In this document: positions 1 to 12,059 of the stretch, piece by piece
How positions within the stretch are numbered: position 1 is the first letter of the stretch
Layout of the letters: each line of letters opens with the position of its first letter
From: Epiperipatus broadwayi
Lineage: Eukaryota > Onychophora > Udeonychophora > Euonychophora > Peripatidae
Assembly: GCA_028023455.1 (NCBI GenBank)
Contig: JAQFVV010012420.1
Coordinates: forward strand, 3,596,001 to 3,660,000
Reading direction: 5' to 3'
Length of the DNA stretch: 64,000 nt
The notes under the pieces: generated by a model
What the model was told of the DNA's origin: nothing
Databases searched by the model: none
What the model saw: the letters and a program-made list of their open reading frames with translations, nothing else
Made by a program: the position numbers and the translations under genes

Positions 1-1180
1 TACGTATATTTTATCTAATGCGAGCGCATAAACCAGCTCACTTGGTTGTAGATTAACCTAAGAATCAATATATGATCTCAGACTAAAGCTGAATATTAAC
101 TTATAAGAAAAGTAGAATTGGCTGCTATGGATTGCTAACATGGGCTATAGCACTGGCAAATATTAATAACAAAATGGCCCTACGGATAGATTACGTTCTC
201 CAAGGGTTCTTGTGACCACCACCAATACTTTGGGACCGAACGTTCTGCTGCTTATGAGGTGAACATTTATAGTTTGAGGGCAGGGATGGCTTACTCGCTT
301 GCCTCGTATTAATTTCAGGACTTACTGATGCATGTCCCCGGAATAGGAGAATGGGATGGCCTTACTCAGGTTCCATTATTTAAAGATGCAGCAAAACATT
401 AATCATTTATTTGTATTTAATAAAATCTAATCCACCAAACAACAAGGATATAACATGTTTAAAATTAAATGTGCTCGAATGATAGCTTTATTGGTTTTGC
501 TAATAGGAGCCAATTCTTAAATAGTGTTATATATAAGCTACTTAAGGAAGTAATTACATTATCGATCTTGTTAACATGTTTTAATCTTCTTCCTATATTA
601 ATAATCATTTAAGGAGGGAAAAGTATATTCGAGAAGGTTTCTTAATAGATTATCAAATAAATATACTTTCTAAATATCCTCAAGGCTAGTCTAATACTTA
701 TTTTATATTAATTAAAATTGTAAATCAAATTTAGAAGTAAACCACATTATGCATTAATATAAAACAAATAATTGATAATGAGCGCAGAGTGATTCGTTAT
801 TATTCTGAATATAGGATTTCGAAACAGTGCGCGTAATTGGCGACATTAAGAAAAATAATTATGTGAAGATAATTAATTCTAGTGATATCTTCTCTAAAAG
901 TTACTACATTTAAAGACTCACTGTTTCGAAGCATTGGCATATAAGAAATAATCAAATACATTTTAAAAATAATCATAGAGAAATTATAGGCACAACCGCA
1001 GTGATAGAAAGTAAGAATTATGTAAAACATTAATTTGATTTAAATAGGATAGAATTATAAGGTAGATAGGCCAGTAACATAATTTAAAGGTTATTAAATT
1101 TAGACAGAGTTAGAATAACATTAATTTGAACATTCATTGGTTTATTTTATATTTAGCTAGCTTTAAAGTTAAGAAATTGA
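1..1180. other. No gene seen; AT-rich DNA with one higher-G+C patch
   Basis: I see no open reading frame of credible length or composition and no repeat shared with the rest of the window. Positions about 175-375 are clearly richer in G+C than their surroundings and contain the near-repeat 'gggatggcttactc' / 'gggatggccttactc'. That could be the relic of an exon or an old repeat, but nothing in it is recognisable. Confidence 0.4.
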
Positions 1181-1183
1181 ATA

Positions 1184-1440
1184 TTAAACCTTAATTAATT
1201 CAGAACTCTGCAATTTTAGGTTTATGTTACCGATTCTTCTTTTAGCTGGAGATGTGGTTTCTTGGACTTCAGGCATGGTGGTAAGTTTTCTTAGGACAGC
1301 CCATGGTGTCTTCTGGTAGTAGGCTGTTGCTGGAGAATTTGACCTCAGCAATGCTCTGGATATTAGGTGCATCGGCTGGCAGTAAAACTTGCCATTCTCC
1401 CGTGGAGAAGCAGGCAAATTCAGTCTTTCTTAGCTGGACA
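1184..1440 (-). other. Higher-G+C patch with two open minus-strand frames, unidentified
   Basis: This patch is much less AT-rich than its flanks and is open for about 80 codons in one minus-strand frame, from a TTG rather than an ATG. An overlapping minus-strand frame is open for about 55 codons. Neither translation resembles a family I recognise, and I cannot choose between the frames. It may be an exon, an exapted transposon piece or a decayed repeat. Confidence 0.2.
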
Positions 1441-1479
1441 TCATGTGGAGTGTAGTGGCAATCACTCTTACAAATATCG

Positions 1480-2390
1480 GTGTGTGTTCTTACAATCTAA
1501 AATATGGCCTATTTATACATAGCAGTTACCTGTTGAGAATTTATTTCGCGTGAGATCCTATTAGTGTTATATTAATATTCCAGATTATACAAATTGATTT
1601 CAAACTTTTGTTTAATTTTCCAAGGCATTCAACCCCCCTCCCCCCACGAATTTCAATAGTGCCGGTCCAGCGATTTTACTGTATAACAGTTTTGTTGTAA
1701 ACAAATTAGAGTACAAAATTTGCTACATTTAAATTGATTTTACCTGGTGCGGTGGCTTAATGCAAATTTTGTTTACAACTATTTTTACTTTTTTTATTTT
1801 TACTTTTTATTTGATAAGAGTTAACTTTTAACAAAACTAAATCCATGCCACCCTATATATGTATAACAATATAGATTGGATTATACATCTATATACGAAT
1901 TTATAACTATGCAAAATTAATAAATTGATCTTTTAAGATTTAATTTAGACTGTAAGGATTTTCTAATAATAAACAAAATTAATCCACCGTAATATTTAAC
2001 ATAATTAATATTACCTGTGTCTGTTCATATGTACATATATAATGTGATGCCCATAGCCATGACAGTACTCTTGTTTAATTATTTTAATGGGATTTAAACC
2101 CAGCACAGACAGGGTTAGTAATCGAAACTTAAAATGAAACAGTACAGGAGCAAAACCTACTGTTTCAATATATAAATAGGATTTTATTTGTTTATATGCC
2201 AAGCAATCAATATAGCTATTGATGATATTTTGCTGTGATAGTCAGTGCAAAATTCATGTTAGTTAGTATTGATAATCCCTTATTATAATTTTTGCTGTTA
2301 TTAATTTTTGTTGTTATTAAATTTCTGTTTGTTACTTATTTTGTTGGTATCCATATAATATATATAAAAGACATTTTGTGAATTCATTTG
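1480..2390. other. No gene seen; small inverted repeat inside
   Basis: This is plain AT-rich sequence. At about 1693-1785 'gttgtaaacaaa' and 'tttgtttacaac' form the outer arms of a roughly 90-bp imperfect inverted repeat, possibly a short MITE remnant. No coding signal was seen. Confidence 0.35.
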
Positions 2391-2394
2391 TGTT

Positions 2395-2470
2395 AAAAAA
2401 AAATTTTAATATTAATATACCGACGTTTCGACTTGATCACACAAGTCATCTACTAGGTGATAAATGGTAG
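2395..2470 (-). repeat. Possible retroelement fragment with a hammerhead-like core
   Basis: Read on the minus strand, GATGA is followed by a 4-bp stem (CTTG, 6-nt loop, CAAG) and then TCGAAACGTC. A GATGA-stem-GAAAC order is that of the hammerhead ribozyme catalytic core, which Penelope-like elements are known to carry. Stems I and III are not convincing and the leading CU of CUGAUGA is not conserved. It is therefore either a degenerate copy or a coincidence. Confidence 0.25.
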
Positions 2471-2474
2471 AAAG

Positions 2475-3756
2475 ATGGTTGTAGAGGCGCTACAATCACT
2501 GATTTGAAAATAATGTTAAAGTTCCATAAATAGCAAAAATATTAAATTAAAATATGTTTATTAAAAAAATATTTCCAAATAGGAGGAAGTTTGCATGTAT
2601 CATCTCTCTTATTGATACAACCTGGTCTTTTTAGTACCTCAATTTTTTAACACGGATGAACCCGCAAAATATGTCTTTTATATGTGCAACCCATGAAAAT
2701 CTTCATATCAACATATATATATGCAATTACACAACAACAATAAAATTAAAGATCCACTCAGCCAACAAGATATCAAAATTAATGTTTCAAATAATATAGG
2801 GAATAAATGTTAAACAAAACTGGCCTCCCCAAAAAATCCATGATTTGGACCCTTAAGGACATTTGCAAAGTGCCTGTTTTATTCATGATGTTTAAGAAAG
2901 TATTTTTTTTATGACAAAGTTTAAAGAATTATATTATATATATATTTCCAATTAAAATATGAAAATCTGTCTCTTGTGTGTTAAACATGGAACCTTTGAT
3001 AATAATCTTTATTAATACCAGTCTGCAGCTCTATCTATAATGTTTTCATATGCCTTGAAGTTTTATTATAAATGTCTAAGACTTTTTCCCCAGGAAACAA
3101 AAGCTTTCATGGAGAAAGACTTTATTTAATTAATACATTTTATTTCTTTCACTTGAACTTTAAAAAGACAAGAAAGTAGGAAGATAACTTTTATTATTCC
3201 AAATGATTAAGAATGAAATAAAGTTTTTAATTTTTTTTTTTTCTATAATGATTAATCTGATTTAAATTTATTTAATTTTATATAACTTTAAATGTTTAAA
3301 TAATAATTTTGATAATATATATTAAGATTTTATTTTTGTTCATTTATAAAAAGGTGTTATGATTAACCATGGATATATAATATGAATGTATATGAAGAAA
3401 TGGTAAATTAATATGTGTTTATATACAAATATCACCATTATTTCTTGAATTTAATAAGTTATAAATGATAATTAGCATCTTTTTAGAATTTATTTCCCAG
3501 CTACTTAAGAGAGTAATTTTAGCGAAGTTTTTTTTAAAAAAATAAATACTATGTTGATTCACATAAGTTCCTGTAGAAATATAAGATTTATAATGAAATG
3601 AAAGTAAGCGTTTGATATTAATATGTCACTATAATAAGAAAAATATTTTAGAAGAGTATATAAGAGATTATTGTTAAATAATATCTATTCTTCATGGATT
3701 AATGTCTTTTGAAATGGATATTCCTCAAGAATCACTATTATTTATTATAGTGTATT
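2475..3756. other. No gene seen; AT-rich intergenic or intronic DNA
   Basis: No coding frame, splice-flanked exon or shared repeat is recognisable. The stretch has only homopolymer runs and short TA-rich tracts. Confidence 0.4.
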
Positions 3757-3808
3757 AAAGTTATGGTTGTCGTTGATGAGCAACCATATCCCACTGGATG
3801 GCGCAGTT
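3757..3808 (+). repeat. Left TSD and terminal inverted repeat
   Basis: The target duplication AAAGTTAT (3757-3764) is followed by the left terminal repeat starting GGTTGTCG and running to about 3808. It shares the inner block CCATATCCCACTGGATGG with the right end. Confidence 0.85.
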
Positions 3809-5005
3809 ATCACATTTAAACTATAAAATATGATCATTCACGGGCCGTTAATTATAATCATTTTGATATGTTTTTTGTAATGCGAAAATAAAAACAAAAG
3901 AAAATCGTCTTTTTTAAATATTATTTAATTTTAAATATTATTTTTTATTAACGTATACAAATTAAATGATAATAATAAATGTAAAATAAAATAAACAAAT
4001 TACAATTTGATTCGTCTTTTTTAGTTTTCTTTTTATTAGAAAAATCAATTTTCTATCGGAGATTTTTTTACTGGGGTTACGACTTTTTTTTTTTTTGTTA
4101 TTTACCGCTATTTTTTATTTCAAATAGAATGACAACTAAAAGTAAAAGTTGTTATGGTTAGGTTTAGGGTTAGTTTTAGGGTTACTTTAGGGTTAGCTTT
4201 AGGGTTAGTTTTAGGGTTAGGTTTACAGTTAGTGTTCTGTTGTTTGTAATGCTAAAATAAAAAATATCAAAATCATATTTTTGTAAATATTTTTTTTTAC
4301 TAACATCTATAAAATACATAACAATAAACGTAAACTATATTCAACAATGTATAACAGTAGTCGGAGAAAAAAAAGAAACTAAAACTTTTTTAAACAACAA
4401 CAAATATATATATATAAAATGTTTATAATATATGCTTTTTATGACATTTAAAAAAACAGTGTACAATTGTACTTTTCTTACTGGATATTTTTGTGTTAAC
4501 GCTCTTTTTTATTTCAAAAATATACACACGGTACAATCTTAAAATGTCTCATGGAAATGTTACGAACAGTACGTTACTTGACGCGTTACCTAATTCCAAT
4601 TCACTTTATACATATATCTCGTCAACATTTACTACTTAAAACTTCAATACACTACGGTGTAAAAAGTCTATTAATTATTACTTTACAAAATCTGAACATT
4701 TCAATACTTTAAAATAAAAAAAAATCCAATGAAAATAACATTTCCATCCAATTAAAAAAAACACACCCTCTCCCCAAGCGGTAACCATTTTATAAACTGT
4801 GTGAATTGGGAAAATGTATTTGCTGCGTAAACATACATGCTGTACTGGGACGCGACATAGCGGCCTGCAATCTGTAGTACAACAAAAAAGTTGTATTATA
4901 GAAAACGCGGGTTCGAACGTGTCGGCCGCGGAAACAGCATTTTTATGTGTTTTAGCGCGAAAACAGCACCATCCAGTGGGATATGGTGGCTCATCGACGA
5001 CAACC
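3765..5005. mobile_element. Non-autonomous DNA transposon with about 45-bp TIRs and 8-bp TSD
   Basis: The first about 45 bases (GGTTGTCGTTGATGAGC...) recur in reverse complement at 4961-5005 with only a few mismatches. Both ends abut the same 8-bp direct repeat AAAGTTAT (3757-3764 and 5006-5013). Eight-base duplications are typical of hAT, P and some other superfamilies. No transposase is encoded: the longest open frame (4678-5007, minus) simply reads through the terminal repeat and has no recognisable domain. The interior carries a telomere-like minisatellite. Superfamily assignment is therefore open; the boundaries are secure because TIRs and TSD agree. Confidence 0.85.
4156..4231 (+). repeat. 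Interstitial telomere-like minisatellite (TTTAGGGTTAG-type)
   Basis: Six or so imperfect units of 10-14 bp, each built on TTAGGGTTA with variable T-rich spacers, lie head to tail. The animal telomere repeat is TTAGGG. Here the array sits inside a transposon, so it does not mark a chromosome end. Confidence 0.8.
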
Positions 5006-5013
5006 AAAGTTAT
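4961..5013 (-). repeat. Right terminal inverted repeat and TSD
   Basis: This is the reverse complement of the left end, closing with CGACAACC at 5005. It is followed by the matching AAAGTTAT target duplication at 5006-5013. Confidence 0.85.
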
Positions 5014-8000
5014 TTTATGTTTCTAAATATGGTAAAATGTTAAAGTTGTTGTTCAATTCCATGTAACTGGGAATAGAACCTTCATCTAATTAGATGTCAT
5101 TTGTAAATGATTTGCTCATAATATGCATAAAACTTACATTGCTACAGTGATGGAAATGTGTCATTCATATAAATAATGTCTTTCTTTAGCAAACATTTAA
5201 ACATTCCAGTAAAAGCATATTTTAACTATAAACTTCAATCAGTAGTTTAGTGCAATATTTCAATTTTTTTAATAATTGGTAATCATTTAACTAAAGTGTT
5301 TAATGTTTGTAAAATAAGCCTTTTAGGCTGGAAACTCAGAAGATTGTGTACATAAATGATAGTAAGAAGATGAGGTAAATTCATTCTTAATTATTTTTTT
5401 GCTCATTATCTAATTAATATTGATTTTATTTATTAACTTTGCATTTTATTCTTTTATATATGCCAAGCTTTTAGTCTCCAATTCTTCTCTCAAGCTCCAC
5501 TATATAATCAAGCTAGTTTAATGAGCTTAATATTGATGAAAGATAGATGGGGGGTTCATTTATGTATATTAATTCTATTTGATTGTTATGCTTGTAATGT
5601 CTGTTATGTGTCAAGAAAAAGGATTATTGTTTGTATATTATTTATTTAGCATGGAATAACAGATTTAAGTATGTCCAATCATATTATATGAAGATTGGAA
5701 CTAATAAGTACTTTGCTAATGCTATGGATAACCTTTTTGATGAATAAATCAATTAGTGAAAGTATGATTGTTTTAATAGAAATATATTATTTCAGTGATA
5801 TTCAAGATGAATATTATTTATAGTCAAAAATAATACTTACAAATATTATGACACATTTATATTGGAGGGTTCATTGATGCATATCCACATGGATCTGATT
5901 GAGAAGGCCTTCCATATTTGTTTATATCAATGTAGGTTAAGCCTATATACAAATTTGTTCACCTCTTAATTTTCTATGTGGATAGTTTTTTATTTATTCC
6001 TAATCCTTTCTGGGCATACACTGCACTGATGCTTTTTTGTTACAATGCAGATTCGTAATAATATGAAATTTTAGAAAAATGTGTGTATATAACAATGCTT
6101 CACATTAATGACAATTTACTATGATGGCACTGCTTTTAATTTGTATTTTAGCAGTTTATGCTAGGTACCTTTTTTTTTTATGGTTTTACTGTCTGTTTAC
6201 AGTTTTCATACATATCTGGAATTTCTCAAACTTTGTAAAGTTATTATATCTTATGTATTTAATATTTTTGTGTTAATTAAAGTAAATGACATTTATATTT
6301 ATTGCTTGTGCTAAAAAGAAAGATTGTAAACATCTTACTTTTATTTTTTTAAAAGTTACTTTACCATAATTTTTTATTTTTTATTTTTTGTAGTTTATAA
6401 TATTTAAATTAATAGATAATTGAATGGCTTTACTGCTAGAACTGGATATGATCAGTGGACTTTAAGCTCCAAAGTTTGTCACTCTACCAAATCACAGAAA
6501 ACATTTATAATATTTAATATATATAGAAACTATGCAATTTTTTTTTTTCATTTATTTGAAGAAAAGTAATTTGGATAATAATTTAAATTAACAAAATGCA
6601 AAAAAAAAAAAGATTGGATAAATTAGCAGATAATAATTTATTGTTAGTTTATTTATAATTCTGTATACGAAACCACCATAACCCTACATAAATAAAAATA
6701 TTTAAAACATATATTTTAGTATATTTATATGTACAATAAGTTAACATTTAAAAAGTATTTAAGGATACACATTCTTTTAAAACTTTTTTTTTTAGTAAAA
6801 TATTGTTAATGATTTATTTATCTTCTCTGTTTGAATTAAAAAATATTTTTTGATAAAAAAAAAAAATTCACTGTAATACTGTACACAATAAAATAATTAA
6901 AAATTTTAAAAATTGCTAGAAATATTTTTTTATTTTTGTTTGTTTAATCTTAAATCAGCAATGATGTTATCCTCCCTCTTTCCCAACTTTATCAATGATA
7001 ATTTTGAAATAAAAAAAAATATAGCAAAACATTAAGAGTAAAGTTTTTAATATTGTAATTTAGATTTTTTAAAAAAACATACTTATGCAATTTAATTATA
7101 AATATTGAAATTAAATACATAGATTTACTTTTTGGAAATAATACATTTATAAAAATTGATAATGATGAAATGCAAAAGATATGATATTTAAGTGATATTA
7201 AATTGATTACTGTAATTTCAAATGTGTGTATTATGCTGCCATTAAATATGGATTAAAATTTGATTTGTTTACAATTTTTTTTTTGTTTACTTTTTTTTTC
7301 CTGGAACACAGATAGATAGTTGAATTAATACATTTTGATATAACAGATGTGATTGCATTGCATGTTTCAAATAATATACTTTTTCTTTTAATTTAATAAT
7401 ATAGGCTTTATAAAAATTATTTTAATTTTGGTAATGGTCTATGAATATGATCATTCAAAGAAAATATGCTTTTAAATTTCACTACAATAAACATTTATAT
7501 TTTCCCTTTATAAATTGGGTTGATTTCAGGGACATTTCTCTTCAATCTATTACAGTGATATCTATTGTGAGCTTGAGTAATCAATGAGTATTTGATATCA
7601 GTGTTTTTATATTGAAGGTTTGCAGTATAATGAAGAAAACTCCTCTGGGTGGCATATTTTAGTAGAGGAAGTCGTGATATTTTGTTAATATAAATTAGGT
7701 TATATAAAAGTTGTAGTATTGCTTGTAGTTTTTTTAAATTTTGTTTATCAATATATAATTGTATTAATAAAATAATTAATGGAAGGTAATATTAGAATTT
7801 TTTGGCTCACTCTGTTTTTCTTTATAAACATTTGTGAATAGAAAATGATCTAATTTTTTTTAATAATGATGAATTTTACTTAATGATGGAAGCTTATTTC
7901 CATTTACATACTACAAATTTAAGTGTTTGATGTGAATATTATAATAAATAATATGGCTGTTATTGAATACTAACACACAATATAAAATATGTATATTTTA

Positions 8001-9095
8001 ACATATATATTATTATTATTAAAAAAAATTAACTTTATACAATAAAAAAAGCATTTATTAATATATATCTTTTCGATTTTCTTACAATATTTAACAAAAA
8101 AAAAAAGAGTTTACTGAATTTAAATATAAAAAAATTCACAAATAATTCATTCTTTTAAGCTGTCATGGCAAATGTGAATCCTTTGAAAGGAAATTTCATT
8201 GTTTTTTAAATACAGTCTGTACACTTATGTAACATTAGTATTTGTCACTTTATGGAGTAGGATTTTTATTTCATGGGTTTATTTAAATTAGATATATAAA
8301 CTGTATTCATCATTTAATGACCTTTAAAATGTGATTATTTTAAAACCAAAATGCACCATTGAAAATAAAATATACATGCCATTTGGTGATCTTTTATCTT
8401 ATGAAATTTGTTATGCACATGAAAGTATAAATTAATTGATTATATAACAAAAGTTATTTACAAATTAATACATGTAAGTATCCTTATTATAATTATATGG
8501 TATATGTGATATTTTTTAAATTCAAACTAATAATCCTATGAAAAATTGTGAACAAATTGTAGTATTTAATATATTGTTTACTAAGACAAATAACTTTTTT
8601 TATAATGCCAATAAGTTTTTTGTTAGTATGGATTTGCCATTTTTTGCTAGATACAATATTTTCAGCAAATGAATGTTCATAACATTAATTAATAATAATA
8701 AATCATTTGTGCATCAAAATACTACATATTTATTCACAATTTTTTTTTAAAAAAAAAACTTTACATCAGTTAATTATCGCATAAGTTTTCTGATCAGCAT
8801 ATTAAAAAAAAAAGCTATACATTTGAGAGTTATATTTATTTCAAAAACAATAAAATGTAATCTACAATACTTGTTTAGATGTTTTTTTTATAAGTCTATT
8901 GGGGATATGGACTAAATAATTCTTTTTTTTTTTTTTTGTTGGTCCATTCATATTTTATCACTAATCAAAGTTTTTATATTTCCAAAAGATATATTTTAAC
9001 TATTGAGTCATTATTGGTGGAAGAGGATACATGCATTGTTTATTCTTTAAATGATCAAATTTCATTGTTAAAATTTGTTTATAATGTTGCCTTTT
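5014..9095. other. No gene seen across 4 kb of AT-rich DNA
   Basis: Stop codons are dense in all frames. I see only homopolymers, TA-rich tracts and scattered AATAAA strings that would be expected by chance. There are no recognisable transposon domains and no long repeats shared with other parts of the window. It may be intron or intergenic space. Confidence 0.4.
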
Positions 9096-9432
9096 ATATG
9101 TAAAATATAATCAATTAAAAAAAAAATTGGAACAGACAACTCACTATAAATAAAAGTTTTATTTAATATATCAACTTGGCTTTTATTTCTTATTGGAACC
9201 TTATCAAGATGTTTCTTTTTATAAAATCACATGTATTCTACTGCAACTCTATCTAAAGGGTATTAAATGGGTGGAATTGCAGTAAAATAACTTGTCATGT
9301 GAATTTGTAAAAAGAAACATCTTGATAAGACTCCAAAAAGGATTGAAAGCTGGATTGATATATTGCATATTCTTTTATTTATAATGAGTTGTCTGTTTCA
9401 ATTTTGTTTTAAATTGATTATTTTAAATTTTA
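9096..9432. repeat. Foldback (palindromic) element, about 335 bp
   Basis: The left arm (about 9096-9245) and right arm (about 9290-9432) are reverse complements of each other with modest divergence. Landmarks are 'acagacaactca' on the left against 'tgagttgtctgt' on the right, and 'ttatcaagatgtttct' against 'agaaacatcttgataa'. The unpaired centre is about 50 bases. It encodes nothing. The structure is typical of a MITE or foldback element, but I found no convincing target duplication. Confidence 0.75.
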
Positions 9433-9513
9433 TGCATTAGTTATATATTGTATATTTTCATAATATAATACCTTTTGTCCATCAATTTCTTTTAGATTAT
9501 TTTGCTCTAATTG

Positions 9514-9726
9514 AAGCATTGTCCTGTTTAATGGCATTTCAAAATTATATTTAGGAGAATAAATAAATACTTATTACTACAACTGGAGAATGTGATTTAC
9601 CCATCAGACAAAGCACCTAATATGAACCTATGACCAAAGAAAGAACTAATTAAATAAATAAATTATATCTATTTATGTATAGCATAAGTATATTACATAA
9701 ATGGATGAAAAAAATAAGTTGTTATT
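9514..9726 (+). repeat. Dispersed 213-bp repeat, copy 1
   Basis: This is nearly identical, with only scattered substitutions, to 11848-12058. Both copies run from 'tattgtcctgtttaatggc' or its variant 'cattgtcctg...' to 'gatgaaaaaaataagtt'. The high similarity in an otherwise decayed region suggests a recent duplication or insertion. It contains no coding sequence. A different repeat begins immediately after it. Confidence 0.85.
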
Positions 9727-9906
9727 ATAACAGTCGGGCTGATAGTGGAGTCTTCCATATCTGCTGTACAGGGCACCACCAGGCTATTTGAACCTGGAAA
9801 ATTTATATAGTAGGCAGATACGTACTGTTAAGATTCAAATTTTACATATATATTTTATTACGACCATCAGCCCATGCCACTAGCTCAGGGAGTAGCAGAG
9901 ATAATT
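9727..9906 (+). repeat. Dispersed repeat family B, copy 1 (about 180 bp)
   Basis: This is homologous to the reverse complement of 58525-58700. Shared blocks include 'tacagggc', 'catttgaacct' or its variant, 'gtaggcagatacgta' and 'actagctcag'. Both copies have an AT-rich centre of different length. The block TAGCTCAG with nearby TAGCAGAG looks like a Pol III A box and 'aggttcaaatgcct' like a B box. However, they lie on opposite strands, so this is not a regular tRNA-derived SINE. Confidence 0.7.
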
Positions 9907-9909
9907 TAT

Positions 9910-11846
9910 AATATAGATACTTAAAATATATTTTAATAAAGACATTTCAATAAAATAAATAAATAAGCTACTGTTAGTAATAACACACAAAAAACATTTA
10001 TTAACACACATATATAAATATTTAAAATTGAGGAATAAAATTTATCTTGCTTAGATTTTAATATTAATTTTAATTTGGTTATTATTTTTTTTAAAATTTA
10101 AATTATTAAGAAAGTCCGCACAGATGGGCATTTTATAAAAGTTTGTTTTATAATGTTGAATATAGATTGGCTACATAGATTTCTCATTTAAAAACTTTTC
10201 AAAACAATCATTCAATATCGGACTAAAAGTTCGTAACCAGACCAACGCTTGCTTCCTGCTATACAAAATGCAACCAATGCAATATGAAGATGCTAGCATA
10301 AAACCACGCAGTCAAGAATGTGCGTCTGCTGCCTGATATTATTTGACGGACATGATCTTCGTCCAGTACAGGAATGTGCGTGTGTCTGGCAAAGGAATCA
10401 TTTATATAAAATAATTAAAGAGAAATGCTACCTATGGGGGAGAGTGGTATATCTGCTGACTTATAGTCCCTATCCATAGAGTTTTTTTAAAAAGAGTTAA
10501 TGTCCCAGGAAATACATCTGCGTACATTACAATGCAATGACTAAGCCTTTGGGTCATGCATTCAGTTAGGCACGTTGCTCTGTATGCTAACACGCTACAT
10601 TGATATAAACCCATATATCCCTCCACCAGCATCGACCTAACTACGTAACAAATAGCCTGAAATTAAAGCCCTTTAAAATAAACATAAACGACTAAAATAT
10701 AAAGTTATTGAAGGAATTGCAGAGGGAAATTTACTATAAACCCAATGGCATTCATCATAAGATGCCGCATTGACACAAATAACTTCAAAGATATACAAAT
10801 AAATACGTTTAGACACTCAGCATGGTGTCATATTTACCGATATCTATGTATTTTAATCAATAGGAAAATAAAAAATAATTAAACGTTATCGAATCTATGC
10901 AGCCATCTACACCCAACTTAAATTTAATACATTTAAATAATTTAGTCAATAAATAATAATAATAATAAAAATGGAAATGATTAAATTAGCAAACTCAAAT
11001 ATTTAAAATTAAACATTAATAATTGATTTTGAAATCTTAAAAGTCAGATTAAAGTTCATTTTAAAAATTAGTTTTAGTTGATTATTAGAAGCTTGTCAAA
11101 TCTTGACGAAAGTTCTTAATTAGTTTTTTAAAATTTTACAGTTCATATCTTACAGTAGAAGAGCTCCCGGTTCCTGCTGCCAATTCCCGTGAAGCCTTGC
11201 ATGGTCATACTTTCATGGAAGACCGGTCTGTTTTTCCAGAGATGGCCTTAGCTGGTTCAATCCTGGTACTATTTTATTGTAGGACCCATATGATTCGGGT
11301 CTGCAATAGTGCCATTCATAAATTAACAGTCACTTCATTTGAAATAAGAGAGAGAGAGTGAAAAGTGCGTCTTTTCATCCTTCTCAAAAAACAAGCTGGA
11401 ACTGTCTTTTAATTTGAATTGTTTTTCTTTTTATAGTAATCCTCCAGATTAAATGAACATAGTTTCGTTTTCATTAAGGTCCAAGCGTTGATTACTGCTT
11501 CTATTGGACATTCTAATTTTTTTTATTCTCTTATCTGACTTTTTAATTATATAAAAGCCCCAAAGGCTAATTTGCTTTTCGTTTAATTAATAACACAATC
11601 ATTTTCATTTATGTTACTTTTTAACAAAAATATTTTATCTTTAGATCTTTACTTTTTTTTTTTATTTTATAAAAAAGTACGTACAAATAATTTTTTTTTT
11701 TTTATTTAAAAAAAAAAAAAAACTTTTAAAGTTTTCCATCTGTGCGATATATATATTAAACAACTCTTTTTAATTTTAGCTTTTAGTTTTTAATAAACTT
11801 ATTTTTATTTACGAACTTTTTATTTTAATTTTAAAATTAATGTAAA
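9910..11846. other. No gene seen; two higher-G+C patches
   Basis: Positions about 10200-10640 and 11155-11345 are less AT-rich than the surroundings. The first contains a 66-codon minus-strand frame (10432-10632) with no recognisable domain. The second contains 'ggttcaatcc', which resembles a Pol III B box, but no matching A box at the right distance. A short (GA)n run lies at about 11348-11359. These could be old SINE-like repeats or exon relics. Confidence 0.3.
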
Positions 11847-11847
11847 G

Positions 11848-12058
11848 TATTGTCCTGTTTAATGGCATTTCAAAATTATATTTAGGGGAAGAAATAAATA
11901 CTTATTATTGCAACTGGAGCATGTGATTTACCCATCAGACAAAGCACCTAATATGAACCTATGACCAAAGAAAAAACTAATTAAATAAATAAATTATATC
12001 TATTTATGTATAGCATAAGTATATTAAATAAATGGATGAAAAAAATAAGTTATTATAT
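11848..12058 (+). repeat. Dispersed 213-bp repeat, copy 2
   Basis: This is the second copy of the repeat at 9514-9726, in the same orientation and about 2.3 kb away. The sequence that follows copy 2 is unrelated to what follows copy 1. This marks the right boundary of the repeat. Confidence 0.85.
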
Positions 12059-12059
12059 A

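Noticed and set aside
4156-4231. Chromosome-end telomere
   Set aside because: The units are irregular, the array is under 100 bp, and it lies inside a transposon with exact TSDs.
4678-5026. Overlapping 109- and 70-codon open frames as genes
   Set aside because: Both read through a transposon terminal inverted repeat on opposite strands and show no domain.
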